A stretch of DNA of 64,000 bases from NCBI GenBank assembly GCA_010015745.1, contig ML978210.1, forward strand, positions 151,372-215,371, read 5' to 3'. The DNA comes from Setomelanomma holmii (taxonomy: Eukaryota; Ascomycota; Dothideomycetes; Pleosporales; Phaeosphaeriaceae). Of the stretch, positions 9,931-20,197 are shown piece by piece. The translations under genes were made by a program, and so were the position numbers. Positions within the stretch are counted from its first letter, which is position 1. Every line of letters starts with the position of its first letter. The notes below the pieces were generated by a model. The model worked only from the letters and a program-made list of their open reading frames with translations, had not been told where the DNA came from and did no database searches.

Positions 9931-11884
9931 CTACACAATCGTAAGCTTGGTCGAATGCCCCACTTGCCCCCATTCCTCACGATGTGCTTGTATGGAGACG
10001 TAACAATAACCGATCTTTTGATATAGTTGCGTTTCGCCGTCCAGTGTTGTCACCATGAGGTAGTGAGAAGTTTCGTCATCTTCGCTGATGAGCACTACAA
10101 GGACGTCTCGACCGTCGAGCTCGGCAAGATCCATGTCGTCCAATTTACACATCATGAATGGGGTCCTGGGAACCATCGTCAATTTATAGCGGTATCACAG
10201 TCGGATGAGTCCAGTGGTACCCCTTCTGGCCGTCCTTCTGAACAGGAATGCAACTGCTCCTTAAAGTGAGGGAGCTTCCAATGACTTCGCCCTTAGGATC
10301 GTGGCCAGCCACTTCTGTCTGTATCTTTACCTCAATTGCTGATGTTTGGTATGAACTATGCCACATGCCATCCCAGTTCACCTGTCCTTTTGCAGACGGC
10401 CAAGACCAGCTCGGCGCTCGAGATATGCTATCTTGGGCAATAAGTGGGTCTTCTGTCCCACACCATAGCAAGTCGAGAGAGTATCCTCCCACAGCCCGGC
10501 ACAGTACATTCCCGATCTTTCTGTCTGCATGGATCTTGCGACGCCCTGCAAAGCTGGCAACTTGTCCTTGCTGAATGTAAGGTTGAGACAGGTATAGGCC
10601 TCTACGATTCTATGCCACTTCCTCGCGCCATCCGGAGACTTGTTTCCGCTGTGTGTGAGGCGGGGACGAGCGTGAGTCTTCGTGATGCCCTGTCATCCTT
10701 TTGCGCGAATTGGTCTCGTCTCAACACTTTGTGGTGGTTCTCGTTCGACCGCGCCCAAGAGATAGCTTTTGGAGTTGAGGATGTTTGTCGAGGCTTTTCC
10801 CAATTCATCTGTCGTGTGCTCCAGGCACTCCCAATACAGAACATCGTCAGCAAAATGTACGATGCGTGGCGTCAGTAGGCGCTCCTGGAAGAACCACGCT
10901 CTTTGCATCAGAGGCAGTGATTCGAAGTCAGATTCCGTGGATAATTGATGAACTGAGATCTGGTATGTCTTACTGCTATCGTCATCTTGTTGGAAATCGA
11001 TGGTCCAGTCGCGGTAGTATGGACGTGACCCGTTCAGGTAGAATGCTGCGGTGCTATCTGGAGCATTCATCGCAGCCACGGTGACATACGACCCTGCGTA
11101 TATCTCGGCTTTCTTACTTCCCTCGTGCCTCCAGTCTTGCATATCATCTCGAACGATATAAAGGCTGTCGATCCAGAGGTATCTAAGCCCCAATTGATAC
11201 GTCATTTCGATGGCATGCTTGAAGGTCAGTAGCACATCTTCCCAGAGAATGCCGCCACGTTCAAATTCTTCCATAGTTGCTTTAGTGGTTCGAAGTGGCA
11301 CAAACCCACCCCAACAGTGGCTGAGGCATGCGTACTGGACGGAGTGATTCCGGTCATCAGTTGTGTGCAAGCGTACAGCTTTCGAACCTTGGATCTTGAG
11401 CAATCGAGTCGGTAAAGTCAATGAGTGAGTTGCCATATATCCCTGGCATGATGCGTGATCATGATCACATGTATACAGCCATGACTTGAACATTCTTCCA
11501 GCTAAGTGCGGATCCTCCACTGCGTATCTGCTCGGCTTGTATTGAATATTAGACCATGGACTGCTCGACCCTTGACACAAAGCGATCAGCTATAAACCAA
11601 TAAAGCGGGTTGTGTGAAGAAACTCACCTCCAGCAGTGTACAATTCGAGCGAAACCGTGTCACCATCCCTAGACCATAAGCAGATGTTCAGGCTCCCAGC
11701 AGAATTTTACAACGATGACATTAGTGGAGTCGACCATACGTCCATAATACTCAAGCACATGCTGAAGAAGCCTACAAGATGCGCAGCGACGACGAGCAGA
11801 CTCTGGGAGCTTGCTGACCACGATGCTGAATGGCATCGCATTTTCGTCGAGACTGTAAGAGACAGTGCATTCAGGTCCAGACAT
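9931..11884 (-). pseudogene. Disrupted HET-domain (heterokaryon incompatibility) gene
   Basis: HET-domain proteins trigger cell death or incompatibility when non-self is sensed. The start MSGPECTVSYSLDENAM and CRLLQHVLEYYG lie at 11884 downward. After one intron (11571-11627) the HET core is clear: VQYACLSHCWGG, YLWIDSLYIVRDD and MQRAWFFQERLLTPRIVHF. Later pieces are IVEAYTCLNLTFSKDKLPALQG, then RAPSWSWPSAKGQVNWDG, then DVLVVLISEDDETSHYLMVT. No single spliced frame joins them. There is a one-base shift at an AAAA run near 11705, a TGA at 10693-10695 inside the conserved part, a second shift at a TCTC run near 10480, and further breaks around 10184. The canonical LWIDSLCI has Tyr for Cys. I infer a decayed gene; sequencing error could explain a single shift but not all of them. 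Confidence 0.75.
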
Positions 11885-12913
11885 GGCAAGTTACAGACCC
11901 TCAAGGTATCTTACGTGATCGATGAGTCGTCCGTAAGCTTTCCTAACGTGTTGTCGCCTTTGCCTGTCAGGCACGGAAGCTTCTGCTGATTGGTCTTGAC
12001 AGCCTTGTCACCAGTATACTGCGATTGCTGGGGTCTAGTCAGTCGAATATGGTTGGCGGTCAGGCCGCTTCGATGTTGAGTGTGGGTGATATGAGTTGTG
12101 CTGCCTTGAGTACTGCTCAAGCCCAAGCGCCACAGATGATGAAGCGAGAGGGCTGAGCCTTGCCTTCCCAGCCGTCCACGTGACTGTAGATGGAACCTTC
12201 ATGTTATATCAATTTCAGATGAAGCGCGATGGTAAAGTGAAAAGAACAAGTGTCGAGAAAGACGGAAGCAACAATAATGGAGACCAATTAGGGCAGGTGT
12301 GAAGTGACGCTAGACCCGTTGGGTACGGCGCCTTTTCGTACCTGCCTTGACCTTCAAACACGGTGCGCAATTATCAACTTGAGACAAAAGCCAGGTCTCT
12401 TCTGAGGCTAGAAGTGACGCAGTTACGGCGGAGTACGTTGCTGAAGTGACAGATGCTCGCTCAGCAAACTACTCAACACAAGCAAGATATCGTAGCGGTG
12501 TTAGTGGAGAACTGCATCTCGGAGATCACATCTCCAAGGACTAGGCTTGCAGTTGTGACCATGCACGGATCGTTGCCATAATTGTGATCGATGTTGTGGG
12601 AGAGAAATTGGTTGTTCAGCTTGAAATTCTATTCAAAGGAGTGTAAGAATCGAAAATTGACCTTGAAACACACAGCAAGGCAGACCTCGCAAGATGATAG
12701 TAGAAAACAACAACAACAACAACAACTGGAGCAGGAAAACAACAGAGACAACGACATCGAAAAGGATCAAAACGAGAAAAAAGCAACAACGTCTGCGAGA
12801 ACTCCAGAGAGATCAAGGACGAAAAGCAACGCAAGACAACAAAAGAGACACGAAAAAACGACAACGCGAACATCCTCGTGCAAGCCCTCCCACCACCAAC
12901 TCATCAGCATACC
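11885..12913. other. Intergenic, purine-rich, with AAC repeat
   Basis: No supported gene. From about 12690 to 12870 the plus strand is very A-rich with many AAC/AGA triplets, which creates long low-complexity frames. It lies just past the stop codon of the Argonaute. Confidence 0.5.
12706..12726. repeat. (AAC)7 microsatellite
   Basis: Seven perfect AAC units inside an A-rich tract in the Argonaute 3' flank. Confidence 0.9.
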
Positions 12914-15900
12914 TCACATCCAGAACATGACCTTCGCCAGGTCAGTATGCCACGAATTCCCATCCAAGTTCGTAGCTCGGTCATAGAACTCTCGCTTCGC
13001 ATAGTCCAAGACCTGATTCCTTGCAAAGATGCGAATCTGCTCAGTATCTTGAATCTCGTCATCGAGCTCTGCTTGATCCTTCACGCCTCCGGTCTGGAAC
13101 GGCTGGCCATTACGGTAATCATTGTCTCGGGCTTGTTGACGACGATCCTGTTCAGCTGTCTTTGCTTGCTCGAGGTGTGCTGTGAAATCGGTATCACTGC
13201 CAGCCTTTCCGGACCAAGTCTTAGGCAAGTACAATCTGGCGCGGTCGCAGAGACGGTCGGCGTAGTAGGTGGGTGTTGCGTACGATACGCCGCCAGTTGC
13301 ACGGCAGTACGTGTAGCAGAGATGATGAGTCTGGGTGGGAAATGTCAGTGTTGTCCGTACGAGCGAGGGCGCAGAGGAAATGGGTTTGGTAGCCACTTAC
13401 CAGCCTTCGGATCTGCGCAATCGTCTTGCATGAGTCGATGTTCCCATTGACGAGCGGGAAGTAGTGCGTGGGACGTGCTGTACCTTTGATGCCGCTGTGC
13501 GACTGGAGGTAGAAGTCATCGTAGTAGGGACTTGTCACTAGGCGGTCGACATAGGTTCCAGGCCTGCAGTTCTGGTTACCACGCGGGTCCTTGTCTGCCT
13601 CCTCTATGGGATAGAAGCGAGTATGGTGTCGCTTGCCACCGACAAGTGCAGTGAGATTCACTGCTGTCTGTTCCGGCTTATCGCCAGGCATGCGCATTTT
13701 CGGCGGACCCCCGGTCGTGGGCTTGTTTGACGCTTTCACAGCGAGCCAGGCTCGTCTGATGGCGCTCAATTCGATCGTGACAACTTTGTCGTATTGACCT
13801 AGCGGAAGTGGTCTGGTTAGCTGAGGTACCCTGCTGAAATGGATCAGGCCGATTCTTACCTTCCGAAACACCATCGCGGTAGTAGATGATGTTCGCGGGA
13901 ACTTCTTTTGAACCGGTACTGAGCATCCAATCCTTGATCCTCTCCACGACCATATCCTCTACGCGGTCAATAATCTAGTCCTAGTTAGTTGTGATATTTG
14001 ACAATGGAAGATTTTACTTACCTCACGGTCCAACTTGTCCTTGCTTTGCAAACGTGCGGATCCAAGGAAGCGACCAGCATCATCGTCGACAGACCCCACA
14101 ATACAAGCAACCGACGGGCTGTCTTCAAATGCCAGGTGTCCTGGATGAACCACATCGGCGCCCAGGATAAGCGTGCGTCTCTCGCCCAAGAACTTGGAGA
14201 TATCCTGAACATGCGCATTGGTGCCACCGGTCTTGAAATTGACCTTCTGGACGACGTTGGTCATGTATTTGCCAATTTGCCCCTTTAGCTGAGCGGGTTT
14301 GGCGACGCATATGGAATTCAGACCTTGGGTTCGATCTGCCAGCCTCTTGAAGTCGCCATACATGCGTCGATCCACAGAAGGTAGCATCAAAACCACCAAG
14401 TCGACACCAAGGTCCTTTGCCGAGCCGAAGTGAGCTTCAAGATTTTTGTTCCCCTTCAAGGAGGTTGCCTCGAGGCCAGGGTTTGCCCGAGCCATACCAG
14501 AAGGGTCAACTTGACATCTTCGGCTCATCTGATTCTTGAGCTCCGCTTCGAACAGGTCCATGTACTCCTTGGTTTTGTGATCGTTCATGGGTTGGTCAAG
14601 GGTTTGAATGAGGTAGTACTTCAAGGACTTGACGGCAGTGAAGTGGAAGCATTGATCGTCTGGGATGTTCCAGCCCGAGCCAGTCCGCGGTGGAGGCAGA
14701 CCATTTTGGTCCTGTTGAGAACCTTTGGGGCCATTGTAATTTTTGTTGATCTTGTACCGCACTTCAGGGAAAGGGAGACGTGCGGAAGGCACCTTCATCA
14801 TGGTTGGATAGAGGGACAGCGGAACCCCGTTTCTCTGCATGCACTGTCAGCACCAATCATAGAGGTCCCGACATGACTTACGAATTGGACCTTGGACTCT
14901 TTGACTTCATCAAATCCAATATGGCGTAACCCTTCGGTCTCGATCAAACTCCGAGCGATAGCGGGACTAAGAGCTGCTTGCTCTACCATGGAACCTTTGA
15001 GATCATCGGGAACTGGCCGTGAGTAGATCTGATAGGGGACGATTCGGAGAATTTCCTGGGCGTACCACACAGGGTCTGTGTCGGTGCCGCAGTTGATGGC
15101 CGGACGCCCCTTGATGACCTTCTCGAGGGTGAATACTGCAGGGAGTGTCAGAAGGAGAATCTCCATTCGACGAGCTTTGACTTGCCTTTCTTCAAGTGTT
15201 CTATCACCGTAATGGGGGGCTCATATTGCTGAACGCCGTTCACCAAGATTAGCTTGCCATTCTCGTCTCTCTGCTTCTTTCGGAAAGAAGGTAGCTCTTC
15301 GATTTTCTCCTCACCTATGCAGTGCACTGTCTTGATGCGGGCGCCGAGCTTCCTGAAACGTTCTTCACTGTGAGTAGGATCGATGTAAACACGCAGTCGA
15401 CTCAGGATCGCGACACGTTCATCATAGCTTTTAAAGGTGCTGTCATCCGCAAGGAACTCACTAACGACGATTGGCCGAAAGAACGCGCTTGTACTGACGT
15501 TGAAGTTCATGAGAAGACTGCCCATGCCTGGCTTGATGTCATAATAGTAGCCGCGCATAATCTCCAGTGTCTGGCTGGTGGAGTTGTCGTTGAATGCCAG
15601 CATATTGCGTGCGCTCTTCACAAAGATCTTGTTAGCGGACAGGCGGAGGACGTTCTGATCGAAGCTTTTTGATACGAGGATATCGAGACATCGTTTCACT
15701 GCAGAAAGATCATTAACCATCTCATCAATGCCAGCGAGTGTCTGTTGCTGGAGTCTCGCAACTTGAACTTTGCGAACAAACTCGAATCGCGCTTGCGTTG
15801 GGTGATTCCCAGTCGTGATGTTTTGCGGAGGCCAAATGGCGCCCTCTTGATCAGGTCCTTGACCCGGCCGTGCAGGTTGAGTAGTAAGACTGCCATGGAG

Positions 15901-16410
15901 TTTCTTCCAGGAGACGATAGTCTTGCGCCCATCAGTGGCGAAGCTGTCCTTGTTCGTGCTGAGATGAGGCCATGCATCAAGGGCTCTTCTGAATAGAGCT
16001 TGAACCTTCTTCCCTGTACGACCTTCTTCCTCTAGATCCAGGATTTCGTACTTGTATAACTCGTCCGATCCAACATGAAGCTCAAAATGATTGGAGAGAA
16101 TAGTCTGTGCTGCATGTTCGATTGGTGGATCGAGGATCGCCTTGCGGGGTGGGTATTTGGGCCTCACCGGGCCCACAGGAGGTGCATTGCTGGTGGTATC
16201 CTTCTTCTTCTTCTTCGTTGCAAACTTTTTTGACGGGTCAGGTAACTTCTTAGCGAATTGAGTGAGACCTGTGGTGAATGCTTTAGGATCCCAGTTGCGT
16301 CCGACAACTTTGCTCGGAGCCGGCTCGTCGGTGTCGCGGATTGGATAGTAGAAGTCGTGCGTTGCATCACGCCAGTCGTGGCTGTCACTAATGGCCTCGA
16401 TGTAAGCCAT
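12914..16410 (-). CDS. Argonaute, slicer-competent QDE-2-type RNAi effector
   Basis: Guide-RNA-binding endonuclease of RNA silencing (quelling-type). Six exons: 15186-16410, 14882-15135, 14022-14834, 13860-13974, 13401-13798, 12914-13330; 1073 residues. Introns are 47-70 nt. The first (15136-15185) reads best as a GC-AG intron (AAAG/GCAAGT...CTGCAG), giving EHLKKVFTLEKVIKG. The N-terminal domain is followed by PAZ-like sequence around 330-440, MID (VDLVVLMLPSVDRRMYGDFK) and PIWI. The catalytic tetrad is complete: Asp720 in ILGADVVHPG, Glu764 in LDREIIDRVEDMV, Asp798 in YYRDGVSEGQ, and Asp960 in PTYYADRLCDRARLYL, where animal Ago2 has His. Glu764 is the last codon of exon 3. A Lys-rich patch (KKFATKKKKK) is near residue 65. 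Confidence 0.95.
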
Positions 16411-17439
16411 CGAAGTGTGGACGTCCGAAGATGTCGGAGGTGATCACACTAAAATGATGAAGCTGATGGTACCGAGAGATGATGGCGCCCTGCCCAGCTT
16501 ATATGATCCTCAAGTCCTTGATTTCTACCTATGCAAGCTTCAGCACGACAACAGTACTTCGAGGATTTGTTCAGGGGATTGGGCTAATCAAACGAATTGT
16601 GGAAGCGCGATCATTGCGCCATTCGATGAGCAAGCTTGTCAATTTCTGTTAGAACAACAACTTTCAAGCTTCCCAGGCATGAAGACAAGCCTTGCTCGGA
16701 GTCATGCCAAGCCATTTGCTAGTTGACGTAAGCTGCTTGATGGACATACAATCCGTAGATCTCGTGGCTGAAAGAGATCCCTACTGGGTTGTTGGCTAAG
16801 CTTTGCCATCAGCAAGCATTGCCCTCATTTCGATTCTACGTACTGAATGGAGAACGTGGCTTGACACGGCGAGGTTTGGTGGATGCGCGCTTTGCTTGTC
16901 TTTCTAGCATACACAACACGATTGCGGACAACAAGCATGCCATTGCAACGTCCCATCTCCGGTCGAGTGCGATGCGAATGCTACGCGGCCGGGTTTAGGG
17001 ACCATGTATGTCTCACTAAGATCAAGTCGCAAAGGAATGGTTCGAGTTGTGGCATGTAGCAGTACGAGAAAGGTGGGGTGGCGTGATTGCTCCAGGAGAG
17101 TCGCAGAAGGAAGTGCACCTGCACCAGATCGCGCGTCCATTCGTGCACGGTGGAGACCGGGTCTTGTTGTCATACGAAAGTCTTGCGCAAAATCCTCTAT
17201 GAGCTCGAATACTTTTGTCTGTAAAATCGGGTAGACAATCTCCTGGGAATCGTCCAATGTCCTTGACAACGAGACAAAGAGTTCGAATGTACCTATGAAA
17301 CCGCGAGCCAAGAGTGCACAATTCATGGTATGACCTGGCGCTCGAGCAAGTGGATGTGAGTGATTGCGATTGCGATTTCGACACAGTAAACTCACCCACA
17401 TGAAAGAGAACATTTCATAACCTATCGACGACCAACCCC
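16411..17439. other. Intergenic between Argonaute and SPB1
   Basis: About 1 kb upstream of the Argonaute and downstream of SPB1. A minus-strand frame of 179 codons begins in a four-base overlap with the SPB1 stop, but shows no family and is probably chance. No other feature seen. Confidence 0.45.
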
Positions 17440-20043
17440 TCATTTCCTCTTCTTAGCCGCCCTCTTTTCGCCTCTAACATCCTTCTTCAACCTCGCATCC
17501 ACCATCTTATACTTGCCCTTCGTGCCCTTGGGCCTACTCTTAATCCCCTTATTTCCCCCTCTCGCCACCACAACCGAGACTTTTTGTTTCGGCTTCTTCT
17601 TCGCCGCCCTGCTCATTAACCTCGCAATACTCTGCGCCTTCTCCTTCTCAGTCATACCCTCTTCGTCCGCTAAGAGTGCGCTCTTCTTCTTCAGCTTCTC
17701 GAGGCGCTGAGCAGCCTTGAACTTCTTCCTTGCTTGTGCTTCACGCACCTTCTTGATGGGGCGCGCGTTGAGTGCGCGCAGCTTTTCTTTGATGGCGGCG
17801 GCTGCGGCGGCGGTGACGGGGCGTTGCATTTTGGAGTGGCGGTTTTCATCGTCAAGGAACCAGTCGGGAAGGCCGTCGACATCGCGTAGCGAGTAGCGGT
17901 TGAAGGAGTCGTCTAGGAGGTCGTACTTGGTCTTCTTGCCGGTCGCCATTTGGTGTGCAAGCGTCATGGCTTCGGCTGTGATGATGTCGATGTCGGGCTT
18001 GCCGTTCTTCATTGGCATATCGTCTTGCTCCCATTGTGTCTCGTCGCGCTTGACTTCTTCTATCTTATCCTCATCGTCTGACGAATCCGAGTCGGCGGCG
18101 GTGGGCGGTGGTGATGGCTTCTTAGCAGGTCTGCTAGGAAGCTTGGTCTCAGCTATGACAGCAGGAACGTCCTCTACTTTCATGTCGTCGTCACCCTCGA
18201 CGTCGATGCCGCTGTCGTCATCCTCTTCCAAGTCGTCTAGTCCGTCGATGCCTTTGAAAATATCCTGATCGAAGAATCTGGCGGCGCGCTTCGTGAGAGT
18301 CCGCTTCGAGGCATCCTCGTTGTCGAGGTCGGTGATCAATTCCTTGGGTTCCTCCTCGTCATCGCTCCAGTCGCTGTCCTCATCCTCGACGAGCTCTTCG
18401 TCACTGCTCTGTGCTTTGTCGTCGTCTGAGAACCCCTGCCATTCTCCATCTTCGCCTTCCATCTTTGATCGCTTTGCACGGTACTTGGCGTCTCTTGCTG
18501 ATCTTTGCTCCACGTACTCGCCATACATCTCATCGAGATCTCGCTCGAGATAGTCTTCTTCTTCGTCGTCGGTCACTTGCTCTTCTTCACTAGACTCTTC
18601 CGGCCGTTCGCGTTCGACGATTGTCGCCATTCTGCCCTTTGCAATTCTTGAAAGCGCACCAGCCTTGTCAACAGCCTTTAGCGCGAACATCGAGTCCTCG
18701 CCTTGGGGTCCGGCTTGCTCCAGACCAATCTCGTATGGTGTTGTCATGTTCATTTGCATACGGACAATCTCTTTTTGCTTTCGCTCGTTTTCGTTTCGCC
18801 GTTGCTTCTTCTTGGACTTGGAGTCTTTCTCCTTGAGCCGCTCGAGCTCTTCTTGGATCTTCATTTCGTCGTCCATGTCCTCAATTTCGGCGACCTCGTG
18901 ACCCTCCTCCGCCTCCTTCGCCTCCTCTTCATCCTTCTTCTTTTGCGAGAAGCCGAATATGTCACGTACTTTGAGTCGCCAGCGGAGGAGACGCTTAAAG
19001 TCTGCTCTGCCCAGAACTTTCAAGTCAGCACAGCAGTCTCTCACTTCTTTGGTAGTTTCGGGTAACTTGTCGATCGTGGCAATTGCGACGTCTCCGTTTG
19101 GTGGTTGCTCAAAGCTGAGCTTGTTCAAGCTGCCGAGCATAGCGATTGGATCGGTAGTCTGGATGAACTCTGACACGGGCACTTCGTGGAATTGCGTCCA
19201 GTCTCCCTCCTCATAACCACCACGCTTGCGCTTCTTCTTTTCGGGATTGAAGACTTTCGCCTCATTGTTGGGAGCCGGGTCTGCGAGTTCGGCGAAAACT
19301 GTGCGTGCGTCCAGAAACTTTGGATCGAGGTATTTGGGCGCTTTGTAGCCACGGCACACGACGAAGATTTCCGCGGATACGTTGCGACTCGATGGCGGCT
19401 TCGTTGCCTCAACCTTTGTGAAAAGCTGGTTGAACACCCAGAGCAGCGAGTTGTAGTCTTTCGATCGGAAGACCTTGGTGACAAATGTGCCGCCTTCCAC
19501 CAGAAATTCTGTCGCCAGCTTCATGGATTGCAGCACGAGCTCAGCCTGGGTGAAGGCATCCTGCACCCACGCTGTACCAACGTTGGGCGCACCATCGTGA
19601 AGTACCGTATCCGCTTTCATATGTTTGAGGTGCTGTCGCAGTGTCGCGCGGCACTTGTCGGTTGTGATATCGCTCTGGAAGGTGATGCATCGAGGAATAG
19701 GCTTGATCGGTGCAAGGTCGACACCGACGATGAGGGAATGCGCGGGCATAACCTGCATGGCGTGAGTTTGGCCAGCATGGGGGACTTCCTTGATTCACGC
19801 ACCTCGGAAGCGACCTGACACCATGATCCTGGCGCAGCGCAAAGATCAATCAAGACCTTGCTCTTCTCTAGAAAGTTGTACTTCTTGTTCAACTGAATCA
19901 ACTTGAAGGCGGCACGCGCGCGGTAGCCCTTCTCCTTCGCAAGCTTGTACCACTTGTCAAGACGACCTTTTCCATGCTAGAATTGGTAAGCAGGGTATTA
20001 GTAAAATCGAAGTGGCATTGCGCACCTTTTTCTGGATCGCCAT
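17440..20043 (-). CDS. SPB1: SPB1, AdoMet-dependent 2'-O rRNA methyltransferase for 60S biogenesis
   Basis: Nucleolar FtsJ/RrmJ-class enzyme that methylates the A-loop of 25S rRNA during large-subunit assembly. Exons are 20026-20043, 19803-19976 and 17440-19752. Introns 19977-20025 and 19753-19802 restore MAIQKKHGKGRLDKWYKLAK and CQVASEVMPAHSLIVGVDL. The product has 834 residues, about the length of the yeast protein. The SAM site is VLIDLCAAPGSWCQ, then DVLHDGAPNVG-type and FVTKVFRSKDYN motifs follow. A DUF3381 middle domain (NKLSFEQ, VRDCCADLKVLGRADFKRLLRWR), long acidic stretches and a basic Spb1 C-terminal domain (DLLDDSFNRYSLRDVDGLPDWF) complete it. Divergent from the hydrolase gene with about 155 bp between starts. 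Confidence 0.95.
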
Positions 20044-20197
20044 CTTTGCGGGTTCGGGTTTGCTGAAGCGCTGGCAAAAAGTTCGCGGGTAAATTTTGGG
20101 CTTATCGATTTCGCACTTGCCTGACCAAAGGCGGTGGCAGAACCACGCGTGGCTATCTAGTCGCGCTAAAAGAAGCACGGGCAGGGCCAGCTGCGTC

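Noticed and set aside
12591..12986. Plus-strand Gln/Asn/Lys-rich frame of 131 codons
   Set aside because: It is produced by the A-rich AAC/AGA tract, runs antisense into the last Argonaute exon and starts with a non-ATG codon.
16904..17443. Minus-strand frame of 179 codons starting in an ATGA overlap with the SPB1 stop
   Set aside because: The overlap style is prokaryotic, the product resembles nothing, and it lies in the SPB1 3' flank.
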